Positions 1 to 8,058 of a stretch of DNA of 64,000 bases are shown here, in pieces. Location of the stretch: assembly GCF_009758175.1 (NCBI RefSeq), contig NZ_WRPM01000046.1, forward strand, positions 24,946-88,945, given 5' to 3'. Made by a program: the position numbers and the translations under genes. The stretch is from Nesterenkonia alkaliphila. Lineage in GTDB: Bacteria > Actinomycetota > Actinomycetes > Actinomycetales > Micrococcaceae. The notes beneath the pieces were generated by a model. That model did no database searches, was not told where the DNA came from, and worked only from the letters and a program-made list of their open reading frames with translations. How positions within the stretch are numbered: the first letter of the stretch is position 1; each line of letters opens with the position of its first letter.

Positions 1-816
1 GGCGGTGATGCTACTCAGGGCTGGCCGCAAGCCCCCGCGCTGGGCGCCGAGATCGGCAGTGCGCCACATCCGCAGGCTGGTCATAAGGTCATGGGCGTTG
101 TGCTCAAGGTGATCCCGCCCCCAGGAGGCGACGACTTCGGCGGGATCCCGGTAACCCAGTTCGCGGTAGATACCGGTGGCATAGAACTCCTCGGAGTACG
201 CCCATCCGGCGTAGACGCGGCCGAAGGCGTCCAGCCCGACTTCCGGGGGCTCGCCGTGCGGCCCGTTGGCGAACCGGGGGTCGGCGTGCAGGGCCGCGGC
301 GAGCCCGTCGAGGAAGACCTGGTTGGTCTCCGCGCAGCGCGCTGCGCTGCAGCAGGCGAATACCGCCTCCACCTCCCGGGGGTACCGGATGGCGAATTCC
401 AGGGACTGCATCCCTCCCAGCGACCACCCGGCGGCCAGTCTCAGGCGCTGAACCCCCAGGTGCTCCAGTAGCTGCCTGACCGCGCGCACCGTGTCCGCGA
501 TCTGCACCGGCGGGAACTCGGCGGCGGTATTCGACGGGGAACTCGAGACTCCTCCGCCGAAGTGGTTCACCGCCAGGATGCAGTGCCGGGAGGGGTCGAG
601 GGCCTGACCGGGCCCGAACCAGGGGGCATAGCTCCGGTCGGTGCCAGTGTAGTAGCTGAAGAGCACCACGCAGTTATCACCCGCCGGATTCAGTTGCCCG
701 TAGCGCCGGTAGCTCAGCTGCGCCCCGGGCAGCGGCCGACCGCTGACCAGGCGGAAGTCCCCCGGCTGGAAGCTCTCCAGTGCGGGAAGGGCGGTGCTGG
801 CCTGGTCGAGGCTCAT
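1..816 (-). CDS. MetX-like alpha/beta hydrolase (homoserine O-acetyltransferase family), 3' end outside window
   Basis: 272 codons are visible and the frame is open to the window edge, so the C-terminus is missing. It belongs to the MetX-like acyltransferase/hydrolase fold: the nucleophile elbow GWSLGGMQS puts Ser at about residue 132, and the upstream NHFGGG stretch is the usual oxyanion region. The ATG at 816 is preceded by AAGGA at a good distance. It lies 44 nt after a type III glutamine synthetase on the same strand, so the two are probably co-transcribed. True MetX enzymes acetylate homoserine with acetyl-CoA, but the pairing with a glutamine synthetase-like ligase suggests a side pathway in nitrogen or amine use. 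The substrate is unknown. Confidence 0.8.
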   Translation of the reverse strand, partial: MSLDQASTALPALESFQPGDFRLVSGRPLPGAQLSYRRYGQLNPAGDNCVVLFSYYTGTDRSYAPWFGPGQALDPSRHCILAVNHFGGGVSSSPSNTAAEFPPVQIADTVRAVRQLLEHLGVQRLRLAAGWSLGGMQSLEFAIRYPREVEAVFACCSAARCAETNQVFLDGLAAALHADPRFANGPHGEPPEVGLDAFGRVYAGWAYSEEFYATGIYRELGYRDPAEVVASWGRDHLEHNAHDLMTSLRMWRTADLGAQRGGLRPALSSITA

Positions 817-860
817 GGGATCCTTCCGTGGCGCTTATCAGGGGTCTGGCGGGAGGGGCC

Positions 861-2213
861 TCAGTAGAATGTGAGGTAGCGGTCGCGTTCCCAGTCGGTG
901 ACAGCGGTCTGGTAGGACTCCCATTCACCGCGCTTGTAGTCAATGAAGGATTTCCAAAAGGCCTCGCCGCAGATCTCCCGAGTGAAGGGATCCGCCTCGA
1001 AGGCGTCGATGGCGTCCCCCAGCGTGCGTGGCAGCAGGCTCAGGCCGCGCCTGCCGTAGTCGGCGGGGTCCACTTCGTAGAGGTTGTCGGTGTGGAAGTG
1101 CTCCAGTTCGGTTTTCTCCCGAATACCCTCCAGGCCCGCGGCCAGCAGCAGCGCGGCGGCCAGGTGGGGGTTGGCGGCCGAGTCTACGGCGCGGCATTCC
1201 ACCCTGCCCCCGCCCAGCGGAATGCGTAGCATATTGGTGCGGTTGTTGTTGCCGCAGCTGGCGAAGATGGGTGCCCAGGTGGAGCCCGACATGCTTCCCT
1301 GGCGCACCAGGCGCTTGTAGCTGTTCACCGTGGGAGCGATGACCGCGCAGATCGCGGGGGCATGGCGCAGGATCCCCGCAGCGAAGTGGTAGCCCAGGTC
1401 GCTCAGACCGGCGTTCCGCGGGTCATGATCGGTCTCGAAGATGTTCTGACCGGATTCGGCATCTGCCAGGGACATGTTGAAGTGCGCCCCGGAGCCCGTG
1501 CGGTCGGCGAACGGCTTGGGCATGAAGGTCGCGTATGCGCCGTGCTTGCGGGCTACCTCGCTAGCCATGGCGCGGAAGATGACCACGCGGTCGGCCATGG
1601 TCATCCCGTCGGCGTAGGCGAAGTCGATTTCAAACTGACCCTGGGCGTCCTCGTGGTCGAATGAGTAGACGTCCCAGCCCAGGGTGTTCATGTGGTCGAC
1701 GAGTTCCTGGAGCCACCCGAAGTTGTCCATGAGGGTGGGAATGGCGTAGCAGGGCTTGTCGAGGGTATCCCGGTCGCTGAGGTTGTCAGTTCCGGTTTCT
1801 CCCTCTTTGAGGACAAAGAACTCGGTTTCGACGCCGAGATTGAAGGTGTATCCCAGCTCAGCGGCCGCCGTGGTTTGACGAGCGAGAATATTGCGCGTGG
1901 AGGCTTCGAACTCCTCTCCCGCCACATAGAGGTTCGAGAGGAAGAGCGCCACTTCCTCCCGCCAGGGAAGCACCACTCCACGGTCCAGATCGGGTCGGGC
2001 GGAGAGTTCTTCATCGGAGACGTCCTGGGGCAGTCCGTCCAGCGCAGCACCGGTGAAGAGCTCAGAACCATTCGCCATCTGCACGAAGTGGTCGATAGGA
2101 ACCATCTTGCCCTTGAGGTTCCCATGCAGATCGGTGTATCCGGCAATCGCGAAGCGGACTCCGTCTTCTTTTAGCTGCTTGCCGAGTGTCGCAGCCTGTG
2201 CATCCTGGAACAC
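861..2213 (-). CDS. Type III glutamine synthetase family ligase (GlnT-like)
   Basis: 450 aa, full length for the compact glutamine synthetase family. The N-terminal beta-grasp part contains GYTDLHGNLKGKMVP. The catalytic part has the metal-site motif GVETEFFVL, the ATP-site region GSGAHFNMSL, and NSYKRLV, the NxYKR loop. GlnT/type III enzymes join glutamate to ammonia or a small amine using ATP in the cytoplasm. It resembles this group more than the housekeeping GlnA, whose adenylylation loop I do not see. It is first in a two-gene unit with the MetX-like gene. A gamma-glutamylpolyamine or methylamine ligase is an alternative, and sequence alone cannot fix the substrate. Confidence 0.85.
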   Translation of the reverse strand: MFQDAQAATLGKQLKEDGVRFAIAGYTDLHGNLKGKMVPIDHFVQMANGSELFTGAALDGLPQDVSDEELSARPDLDRGVVLPWREEVALFLSNLYVAGEEFEASTRNILARQTTAAAELGYTFNLGVETEFFVLKEGETGTDNLSDRDTLDKPCYAIPTLMDNFGWLQELVDHMNTLGWDVYSFDHEDAQGQFEIDFAYADGMTMADRVVIFRAMASEVARKHGAYATFMPKPFADRTGSGAHFNMSLADAESGQNIFETDHDPRNAGLSDLGYHFAAGILRHAPAICAVIAPTVNSYKRLVRQGSMSGSTWAPIFASCGNNNRTNMLRIPLGGGRVECRAVDSAANPHLAAALLLAAGLEGIREKTELEHFHTDNLYEVDPADYGRRGLSLLPRTLGDAIDAFEADPFTREICGEAFWKSFIDYKRGEWESYQTAVTDWERDRYLTFY

Positions 2214-2519
2214 TATTGCCCTCCCGTCGTAGTTTCTACTATGTATCGAAACACTAGATGGACAACATTTCTCGGCCTTGTCATTGCTGTTACAGGCAGG
2301 TTACTGAGCGTTCTCATCCAGAATCGTTTTGATGGAACGCAAAAAGACAGTGTGCGACAGGCGAACCCCAGGTGCTCAGCCCTAAGGGCTCAAGTGGCAC
2401 GCCTATAGATAGACACAAAGACCGCCCCGGAAAGCGCCGCGCTCAACACCAACCTTGCCAGCGAGTGACAGGCCCGAATAGGCGGAGCGCCACACGCTAG
2501 GAAGCATGCACTCAGTCTT
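2214..2519. other. Intergenic region, no gene seen
   Basis: About 300 nt separate the glutamine synthetase start from the end of ggt. It is less GC-rich than its surroundings near 2220-2350, as expected for a promoter serving the minus-strand gene. I see no supported coding frame and no clear operator. The end bordering ggt is taken up by the terminator-like repeat annotated separately. Confidence 0.5.
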
Positions 2520-2563
2520 GGGCTACGCCGTCGGCCGTTAGTCAGCGGCCGACGGCGTAGCCC
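2520..2563 (-). terminator. Perfect 18-bp inverted repeat across the ggt stop codon
   Basis: GGGCTACGCCGTCGGCCG (2520-2537) is exactly complementary to 2546-2563 with an 8-nt loop. The ggt-side arm is the last coding sequence of ggt and the stop codon lies in the loop. No T-run follows on the minus strand, so this is a GC-rich hairpin without a U-tract. A transcription terminator or 3'-end stabiliser is the likely role. Confidence 0.65.
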
Positions 2564-4323
2564 TGGGCGCCGCGGGGGTTGGCGGCGGCTTTGAGCCATT
2601 CGCCGTCGCGAGCCACAGCCGAGAGCCGGCCCTCGGTCCAGCCGCCGCCGACTTTGAGGTCGTGACCGCGGCGGGCCAGTTCCTGAAGCACCTCCGGGGC
2701 GAACCGGTTCTCGATCATCAGCTGCGCCGGGAAGGATTCCCGGGGGTAGAAGGAGCTGGGCACATGTGTGGAGTGGAACGCAGGAGCATCAATCGCCTCC
2801 TGAAGGTTCATCCCCCCGTGCACCAGGTTGAGGAACAGCTGCAGATTCCACTGGTCCTGCGAGTCCCCGCCGGGGGTGCCGAAGGCCAGCCAGGGCTTGC
2901 CGTCACGCAGCGCGAAGCTCGGGGTCAGGGTGGTGCGCGGGCGGGCACCTGGGCGCAACGAGTTCGGCAGCCCCTCTTGGAGCCAGAACATCTGGGCCCG
3001 GGAACTGAGGCAGAAGCCCAGCTCCGGGATGGTCGGGGAGGCCTGCAGCCAGCCGCCGGAGGGGGTGGCGGAGATCATCAGTCCGCCGGAGTCCACCACA
3101 TCCACGTGGCAGGTATCGCCCCGGGTCTCCCCGTTGTTGGCCACTGTGGGCTCGCCCACCCCGGCCGCTGCGGCGGTCAGGCTGGCCTGCGGGTACTTCG
3201 GCAGCACTGGAGTGCGGCCACCGGGTGAGCCGGGCAGCAGAGCCGTGGAGGCGGCGTCGTGGTCTATCAACGCCCGCCGGGCGGCGGTGTACTCCGCACT
3301 GAGCAGATCATCCAGCGGCACCTCAGTGAACCGCGGGTCCCCGTACCAGGCCTCACGGTCGGCGAAAGCCAGCTTGGAGGTCTCCGCGATCAGGTGCACC
3401 CAATCAGCCGAGCCCGGTCCCAGGCTGTCCAGGTCGAAGCCCTCCAGCAGGGCCAGCTGCTGCAGCATCACCGGGCCCTGCCCCCAGGGTCCGGTCTTGG
3501 CCACAGTGAAGTTCTTGTAGTCCAGGGTGACTGGCTCCTCCACCTCGGGGTGCCAGCCGGCCATGTCCTCAGCGGTGAGCAGCCCGGGATTGGCCTGGCC
3601 GGAGGTGTCCTGCACAGGGTGGGAAGCGCAGAACTCGCCGATCGCCTCCGCCACGAACCCCTGGTACCAGGCCCGCTGGGCCGCCTCAATCTGGGCCTCG
3701 CGATCACTGCCTGCGGCCTCGGCCTCCTCCACCAGGCGGGTGTAGGTGCGAGCCAGCACGCTGTTGCGGAACCTGCTGTTGGGGGCGGGCACCTCGCCGC
3801 CGGGCAGCCAGGTGGCGGCGGAGGTGGGCCAGTGATCGGCGAAGAGATCCTTGACCGTGGCGATGGTGCTCGAGACCCGGGACAGCATCGGGTGGCCGTG
3901 CAGGGCAAAGTCAACAGCGGGGCTGAGCACCTCGCGCAGGGTCATAGTGCCGTGGCGGGCCAGCAGGGTCAGCCAGGCGCCGAAGGCCCCCGGGACCACT
4001 GCTGAGAGCAGGCCCGTGCCGGGCATGATGTCTAGGCCCATGTCCTTGAGCCGGGCCACGGTGGCGGCCTGTGGTGCGGTGCCCTGACCATTGATCACCT
4101 CGACCTTCTGCTCGGTCTCGGACCAGACCAGAATGGGCACCTCGCCGCCGGGACCGTTGAGGTGGGGTTCGACCACCTGGAGCACGAATCCGGAGGCCAC
4201 CGCGGCATCGGCGGCATTGCCTCCGCGCTCCAGGATGCTCATGCCGGTCTGTGAGGCGAGCCAGTGGGTGGAGGCGACCATTCCGAAGTCACCGAGCAGT
4301 TCGGGGCGAGTTGATTCGAGCAC
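2542..4323 (-). CDS. ggt: Gamma-glutamyltransferase family protein (Ntn hydrolase)
   Basis: About 593 aa. GGTs cleave gamma-glutamyl bonds (glutathione, polyglutamate) after self-cleavage that exposes a catalytic threonine. The candidate Thr is about residue 404 in GDTCHVDVVD, matching the TTHxSVVD region, and the later SGGWLQASP and PGARPRTTLTPS stretches fit the substrate-binding small subunit. The large-subunit start FGMVASTHWLAS with GGNAADAAVA is typical. No signal peptide is evident with the chosen GTG at 4323, so it may act in the cytoplasm. This start is uncertain: TATGCT sits 6 nt upstream (leaderless type), and a TTG at 4365 is an alternative. Confidence 0.85.
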   Translation of the reverse strand: MLESTRPELLGDFGMVASTHWLASQTGMSILERGGNAADAAVASGFVLQVVEPHLNGPGGEVPILVWSETEQKVEVINGQGTAPQAATVARLKDMGLDIMPGTGLLSAVVPGAFGAWLTLLARHGTMTLREVLSPAVDFALHGHPMLSRVSSTIATVKDLFADHWPTSAATWLPGGEVPAPNSRFRNSVLARTYTRLVEEAEAAGSDREAQIEAAQRAWYQGFVAEAIGEFCASHPVQDTSGQANPGLLTAEDMAGWHPEVEEPVTLDYKNFTVAKTGPWGQGPVMLQQLALLEGFDLDSLGPGSADWVHLIAETSKLAFADREAWYGDPRFTEVPLDDLLSAEYTAARRALIDHDAASTALLPGSPGGRTPVLPKYPQASLTAAAAGVGEPTVANNGETRGDTCHVDVVDSGGLMISATPSGGWLQASPTIPELGFCLSSRAQMFWLQEGLPNSLRPGARPRTTLTPSFALRDGKPWLAFGTPGGDSQDQWNLQLFLNLVHGGMNLQEAIDAPAFHSTHVPSSFYPRESFPAQLMIENRFAPEVLQELARRGHDLKVGGGWTEGRLSAVARDGEWLKAAANPRGAQGYAVGR

Positions 4324-4329
4324 CCCTCC

Positions 4330-4366
4330 AGCATAGTTGCCGGCAGTAACTGTTGCATTCTGCAAC
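4330..4366 (-). promoter_or_regulatory. ggt promoter region with GTTGCA palindrome
   Basis: Reading the minus strand, TATGCT (4335-4330) lies 6 nt before the GTG start, as for a leaderless promoter. Upstream is GTTGCA-TTC-TGCAAC (4352-4366), a perfect 6-bp inverted repeat on a 3-nt centre. A closely related palindrome overlaps the start of the ABC exporter at 22943. The layout resembles a MarR-type operator, but no MarR gene is in the window. Confidence 0.4.
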
Positions 4367-4526
4367 GAACTCCACAGAGTTTTCCCCAGGTCGGGACAGC
4401 ACTGCAGGCCGCGCCGTGGCCTGCACAGGACTGCGACCCGGCATCCCGGGAGATCACCGGACGGGCCACCGTGGAAGCAGCCGCCCACCACCCGGTGGCG
4501 GCAGGTCCACCGGAAAGGAGAGAACT

Positions 4527-4715
4527 GTGAGCGATCCACCCAAGGACCGGTCCCTGGCAGCCCTGCACACTGAGGAGGACGGCCTGGCCACCGCTGAGTA
4601 TGGAATTGTCATGCTCGGAGCGGTAGCTTTTGCCGGCCTGCTCACCGCCATCCTCACCTCGGACACCGTCCGCGGCTGGCTGGAGGCGATCGTGCAGCGG
4701 GCACTGAGTGCCTAA
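4527..4715 (+). CDS. Flp/Tad pilin-like small protein (DUF4244 type)
   Basis: 62 aa. A short polar head of about 20 residues is followed by EDGLATAEYGIVMLGAVAF and a single hydrophobic segment, the layout of actinobacterial Flp prepilins. The GTG start is preceded by AAGGAG with 6-7 nt spacing. It heads a plus-strand unit with two TadE-type genes. The product should be processed and assembled into a thin Tad pilus by the TadA/B/C machinery encoded on the opposite strand next door. No prepilin peptidase gene lies in the window. Confidence 0.75.
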   Translation: MSDPPKDRSLAALHTEEDGLATAEYGIVMLGAVAFAGLLTAILTSDTVRGWLEAIVQRALSA

Positions 4716-4730
4716 ACACAGGTGCGGTCC

Positions 4731-5132
4731 ATGAACCGAACCCGGTACCGCTTAACCAGATCACCTTCTTCCACTGCGGAGCGGGGGTCCGTCACTGCCG
4801 AGTTCGCCCTGGCGCTGCCCGGGGTGGTGCTGGTGCTGCTGCTGGTGATCTCACTGGCGATGACCGGCGCCTCCCGGGTGGCTCTGGAGGATGCGGCCCG
4901 GGCCGCGGCCCGAGAGGCCGCCCGAGGGGAGTCCGTGGCATCCGCTGAGCAGACGGCCCGGGACGCCGCTGGTGACGATATCTCCATCTCTGTCTCAGCT
5001 GAGGGCGCCTACACCACAGTGGTGGTGAGCCGGCCCGTTCAGGTGCTCGGTCTGATCGAGCTCAATGCAGAGCTGTCTGCCGAAGCCCATGCCCGGACCG
5101 AGCACCTGGAGCAGCCAGGCGGTGCCCCGTGA
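4731..5132 (+). CDS. TadE-like minor pseudopilin
   Basis: 133 aa from the ATG at 4731 (a GTG at 4722 is possible). ERGSVTAEFALALPGVVLVLLL is the conserved TadE N-terminal membrane segment with the ExxxxxE-type start. The rest is a small extracytoplasmic domain rich in Ala and Glu. TadE proteins are minor pilins needed for Tad pilus assembly. The gene follows the Flp-like gene by 15 nt and overlaps the next gene through GTGA, so translation is probably coupled. Confidence 0.8.
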   Translation: MNRTRYRLTRSPSSTAERGSVTAEFALALPGVVLVLLLVISLAMTGASRVALEDAARAAAREAARGESVASAEQTARDAAGDDISISVSAEGAYTTVVVSRPVQVLGLIELNAELSAEAHARTEHLEQPGGAP

Positions 5133-5533
5133 GCCGGAAGATGCTGCAGGAGCAGCGCGGCTCCGGCACCGTGGCGGCGCTGGGGATCATCGCAGTGCTG
5201 CTGGTGCTGCTGGGCGTAGTGACAGTGCTCGGCGCAGCAGCCACCGCCAAGTCCCAAGCAGCCCGCGCCGCTGATCTGGCCGCGCTGGCTGCGGCTGACA
5301 CCGCCCGGGGGCTGACCATCGGCGACCCCTGCACCGTGGCCGAGCAGGTGGCCGCGCGCAACGGTGCCCAGCTTCAGGAGTGCACCGTGGGCGGGGAGTA
5401 TCCCACCGAGGTGACTGTCACGGTCAGCCGCGACTCCGGCGTCGTCGTCATCTCACATCTGATCCCTGCGGTGCATCTGAACGCGGTGAGCACCTCCCGC
5501 GCCGGCCCGCCCGAGGCGCTGCAGGGCGAGTAG
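5129..5533 (+). CDS. Rv3654c-type TadE-like protein
   Basis: 134 aa. EQRGSGTVAALGIIAVLL starts a transmembrane segment, followed by AKSQAARAADLAALAAADTA, which is diagnostic for the TadE-like family found with actinobacterial Tad genes. A cysteine pair (DPC, QEC) may form a disulfide outside the cell. The GTG start overlaps the tadE stop. Probably a pseudopilin or TadF-like component. It ends 86 nt before the converging tadC gene. Confidence 0.75.
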   Translation: MSRKMLQEQRGSGTVAALGIIAVLLVLLGVVTVLGAAATAKSQAARAADLAALAAADTARGLTIGDPCTVAEQVAARNGAQLQECTVGGEYPTEVTVTVSRDSGVVVISHLIPAVHLNAVSTSRAGPPEALQGE

Positions 5534-5619
5534 ACCTACACCCGGTCCCCCTCTGGGGATCCGCCCGGCTCATGGGGCGGGAATGCCTACGTGCTCAGCG
5601 ACACTGCGCATCTGACCCG

Positions 5620-6204
5620 CTAGATCCCCAGGGCATCGGGGAGCATGCTAACCACTACCGGCACTACGCCCAGCAGGATGAAGGCGGGCAGGAAGCAGGC
5701 ACCTAGCGGCAGCATCATCTTCACACCCAGCCGCTCAGCCGCAGCCTCGGCTTCATGCCGGCGCTCGGCGCGGGCCCGAGCGGCAGCCGCCTGCAGCATC
5801 CGGGCGCTCGGGGCTCCGGTGGCATAGGCGAAGCTCAGATGGTCACAGAAGCTGCGCAGCTCAGGATCCTCCGCCACGGCATCCACGGCCTGTTCCCAGC
5901 TCGCTCCGGCCGCGAGCGCCCGGTGCACTCCGGCAAGCGGCTGGGCGCCAGGCACTGCATGTGCCAGCCGGGCGAGTCCAGCCTCGATGCCCACCCCGGC
6001 CCTCAGCAGTGCTGCGGTGAGGTCCAGCAGTGCAGCGGCGTCCACCGCGGAGCCGGGGTCCTTGGAACGACGACGAAGCCACCCTCGCAGCGCCCTGTCC
6101 CAGGGCCGGCTCTCTGCCACCCTCTCTGCCGGAAGGCGGGGCACCAGCAGCAGAGCTGCGGCCGCCGCGGCAAGACCGGCGGAGGTCACCCACAGGTTAG
6201 ACAT
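5620..6204 (-). CDS. tadC: TadC-like inner-membrane platform protein (T2SF domain)
   Basis: 194 aa. An N-terminal transmembrane segment, a cytoplasmic helical region (LLDLTAALLRAGVGIEAGLA is typical of T2SF folds) and two C-terminal transmembrane segments (MMLPLGACFLPAFILLG). TadC pairs with TadB as the membrane platform on which TadA builds the pilus. It overlaps tadB by 8 nt and is the last gene of the minus-strand unit. Confidence 0.8.
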   Translation of the reverse strand: MSNLWVTSAGLAAAAAALLLVPRLPAERVAESRPWDRALRGWLRRRSKDPGSAVDAAALLDLTAALLRAGVGIEAGLARLAHAVPGAQPLAGVHRALAAGASWEQAVDAVAEDPELRSFCDHLSFAYATGAPSARMLQAAAARARAERRHEAEAAAERLGVKMMLPLGACFLPAFILLGVVPVVVSMLPDALGI

Positions 6205-6940
6205 GGCGCATCACCGTTCTGATCATCCTGCTGCTCCAGACCCGGCCGGCCAGCAGGCACAGCGTTCCTCCGACCAGGCAGGCCAGCCCCAGTCCGCCTC
6301 CGAACAGTGCTCCAACCGGCTGGGCGCCCATCAGCTGCCCCAGGCCCAGGCCGCCCACCGGCAGCAGAGTCAGCAGCAGCTGGGTGAGCCGTGGCCCGGC
6401 CGTGGCGGTCTGCACCGCGGCAGCCAGTTCCGCAGAGCTGTCCACGGAGTCGGCCAGCTGCTCCACCAGCCCCGAGAGCGGTGCTCCGGTCTGCTCGGAC
6501 AGTGCGGTGACCGCCAGCAGGCGCTGCAGCAGCCGGCGCAGCTCGGGGCCGCGGTGGGCGTTGAGTTCGCTGGCAGAAAGCGCCCGGCGCAGCCCTTCGG
6601 CGGTGCCGGCGCCGGAGGTTTCGGCGGCGGCGGTATGGCGGCACACCGCGGTGAGCGGATGCTCCGGGTCCCTGCCCCGCCAGGTTTCCCGCAGATCCGC
6701 CCAGGCCTGGGCCTCACCGCGCCCGGAGGCCAGCAGTGCGGAGAACTGGCGCAGCAGCTCGGCAGTCTCTTTGCGCAGCTGCCCGGGCTGCTGCCCGGCG
6801 CGGGACCGCAACGCCCTGCCCAGCGCCAGGAGGGCGGCCGCACCCCGGTGTTGTCCGGGCCGGCGTGTCTGCGCGGGGAGCACCAGAAGGACTGCCGCCA
6901 CCGCGCAGCAGATGGTGATCAGCATCAGGACCAGTCTCAT
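6197..6940 (-). CDS. tadB: TadB-like platform protein (T2SF domain)
   Basis: 247 aa. Hydrophobic N-terminus, a central cytoplasmic domain with LLQRLLAVTALSEQTGAPL (T2SF core), and two C-terminal membrane spans around 190-235. It overlaps tadA (4 nt) and tadC (8 nt), so the operon is tightly coupled. TadB is the second platform subunit of the Tad pilus. Confidence 0.8.
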   Translation of the reverse strand: MRLVLMLITICCAVAAVLLVLPAQTRRPGQHRGAAALLALGRALRSRAGQQPGQLRKETAELLRQFSALLASGRGEAQAWADLRETWRGRDPEHPLTAVCRHTAAAETSGAGTAEGLRRALSASELNAHRGPELRRLLQRLLAVTALSEQTGAPLSGLVEQLADSVDSSAELAAAVQTATAGPRLTQLLLTLLPVGGLGLGQLMGAQPVGALFGGGLGLACLVGGTLCLLAGRVWSSRMIRTVMRHV

Positions 6941-8058
6941 CCCAGCAGCTCCTGCCAGGCCGGGCCCTTCTCCACCCGCTCCGCCACTGTGGTGAGTACC
7001 GGGCGCATGACCAGCCGGGCGTCGTCGTAGGTCAGGGCGGAGAGCGCCACCGGCATCCGCCGCCCGCCGCGGCGCTCCACATGAATCACCGCATCAAGCG
7101 CGGCCGCAGCCTGCACGGCCACAGCCTCAGGGGTCAGGCCGGCCAGTGCGCCCATCGCCACCAGCCGCGCGGGCACCGCCTGGGGCGAGTTAGCGTGCAC
7201 CGTGCCGCCAGCCCCCGCGTGGCCAGTGTTCATGGCGGTGAGGAAGTCGCGCAGTTCCGCTCCGCGGCATTCGCCCACAATCAGCCTGTCCGGGCGCATG
7301 CGCAGGGTCTCGCGCACCAGCTGGCCCATGTCCACCCGGCCGGCGCCCTCCACGTTGCCGCCGCGGCTCTGCAGATGCAGCACATGCGGATGCGTGGGGG
7401 CCAGCTCGGTGGTGTCCTCGACGATCACCATCCGCTCAGTGGCCGGGACCTCGCTGAGCATCGCAGCCAGCAGCGAGGTTTTCCCGGAGCCGGTGGCCCC
7501 GGAGACCAGGCAGTTGCGGCGCTGGTCCACCAGCCCGCGCAGGGCTGAGAGCCATTGCTGAGCCCCAGTCCAGTGCCGGGCAAGCTGCTCCAGAGTGGCG
7601 GTGGAGCCGCGCGCCACCCGCACGGAAATCAACGTACCCTCCACCGCGATCGGCGGGATCACGGCGTGGATGCGGCAGTTGCCGATCCTGCCATCAGCGC
7701 AGGGGTGCCCCTCGTCCAGTCTGCCGCCGGCCACCGAGACCAACCTGCGGGCCAAGGCCCGGGCCTGCTCCTCACTGCCGATCTGCTGCCCGGTGTCGGT
7801 GAGCCCGTGCTCCCCGTCGGTCCAGATCCGCCCCTGTCCGTCTAGCACCACATCAGTCACCCCAGGGCTGTCCACGAACTGCTGCAACGGGCCCAGCCCC
7901 ACCAGCTCGTCGCGCAGCGCCTTGACCAGCTGCGCCGTGGTGCCTGTGCCCAACGCAAGGCCTTCGGCGCGCACGGCCTCCGCGATGCGTGCAGCGCTGA
8001 CCGGCTCGGCAGAGGCGGTCAGCCGCTCCCGGATGGCCTCCAGCTGCTGCTCACGCAT
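6937..8058 (-). CDS. tadA: TadA/CpaF-type pilus assembly ATPase
   Basis: 373 aa from the ATG at 8058, chosen because it overlaps the ssd stop codon by 8 nt. Walker A is GATGSGKTSLL. Walker B and the His box are in DRLIVGECRGAE and TGHAGAGGTVHANS. The N-terminal domain (LVGLGPLQQFVDSPGVTDVV) is the usual CpaF N-domain. This secretion ATPase powers pilin polymerisation at the TadB/C platform. A longer frame to 8145 exists but overlaps ssd heavily and lacks conserved sequence. Confidence 0.9.
   Translation of the reverse strand: MREQQLEAIRERLTASAEPVSAARIAEAVRAEGLALGTGTTAQLVKALRDELVGLGPLQQFVDSPGVTDVVLDGQGRIWTDGEHGLTDTGQQIGSEEQARALARRLVSVAGGRLDEGHPCADGRIGNCRIHAVIPPIAVEGTLISVRVARGSTATLEQLARHWTGAQQWLSALRGLVDQRRNCLVSGATGSGKTSLLAAMLSEVPATERMVIVEDTTELAPTHPHVLHLQSRGGNVEGAGRVDMGQLVRETLRMRPDRLIVGECRGAELRDFLTAMNTGHAGAGGTVHANSPQAVPARLVAMGALAGLTPEAVAVQAAAALDAVIHVERRGGRRMPVALSALTYDDARLVMRPVLTTVAERVEKGPAWQELLG

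Noticed and set aside
1..816. metX for methionine synthesis
   Set aside because: The fold fits, but the gene is truncated and linked to a glutamine synthetase-like ligase rather than to metY or other methionine genes, so no gene symbol is given.
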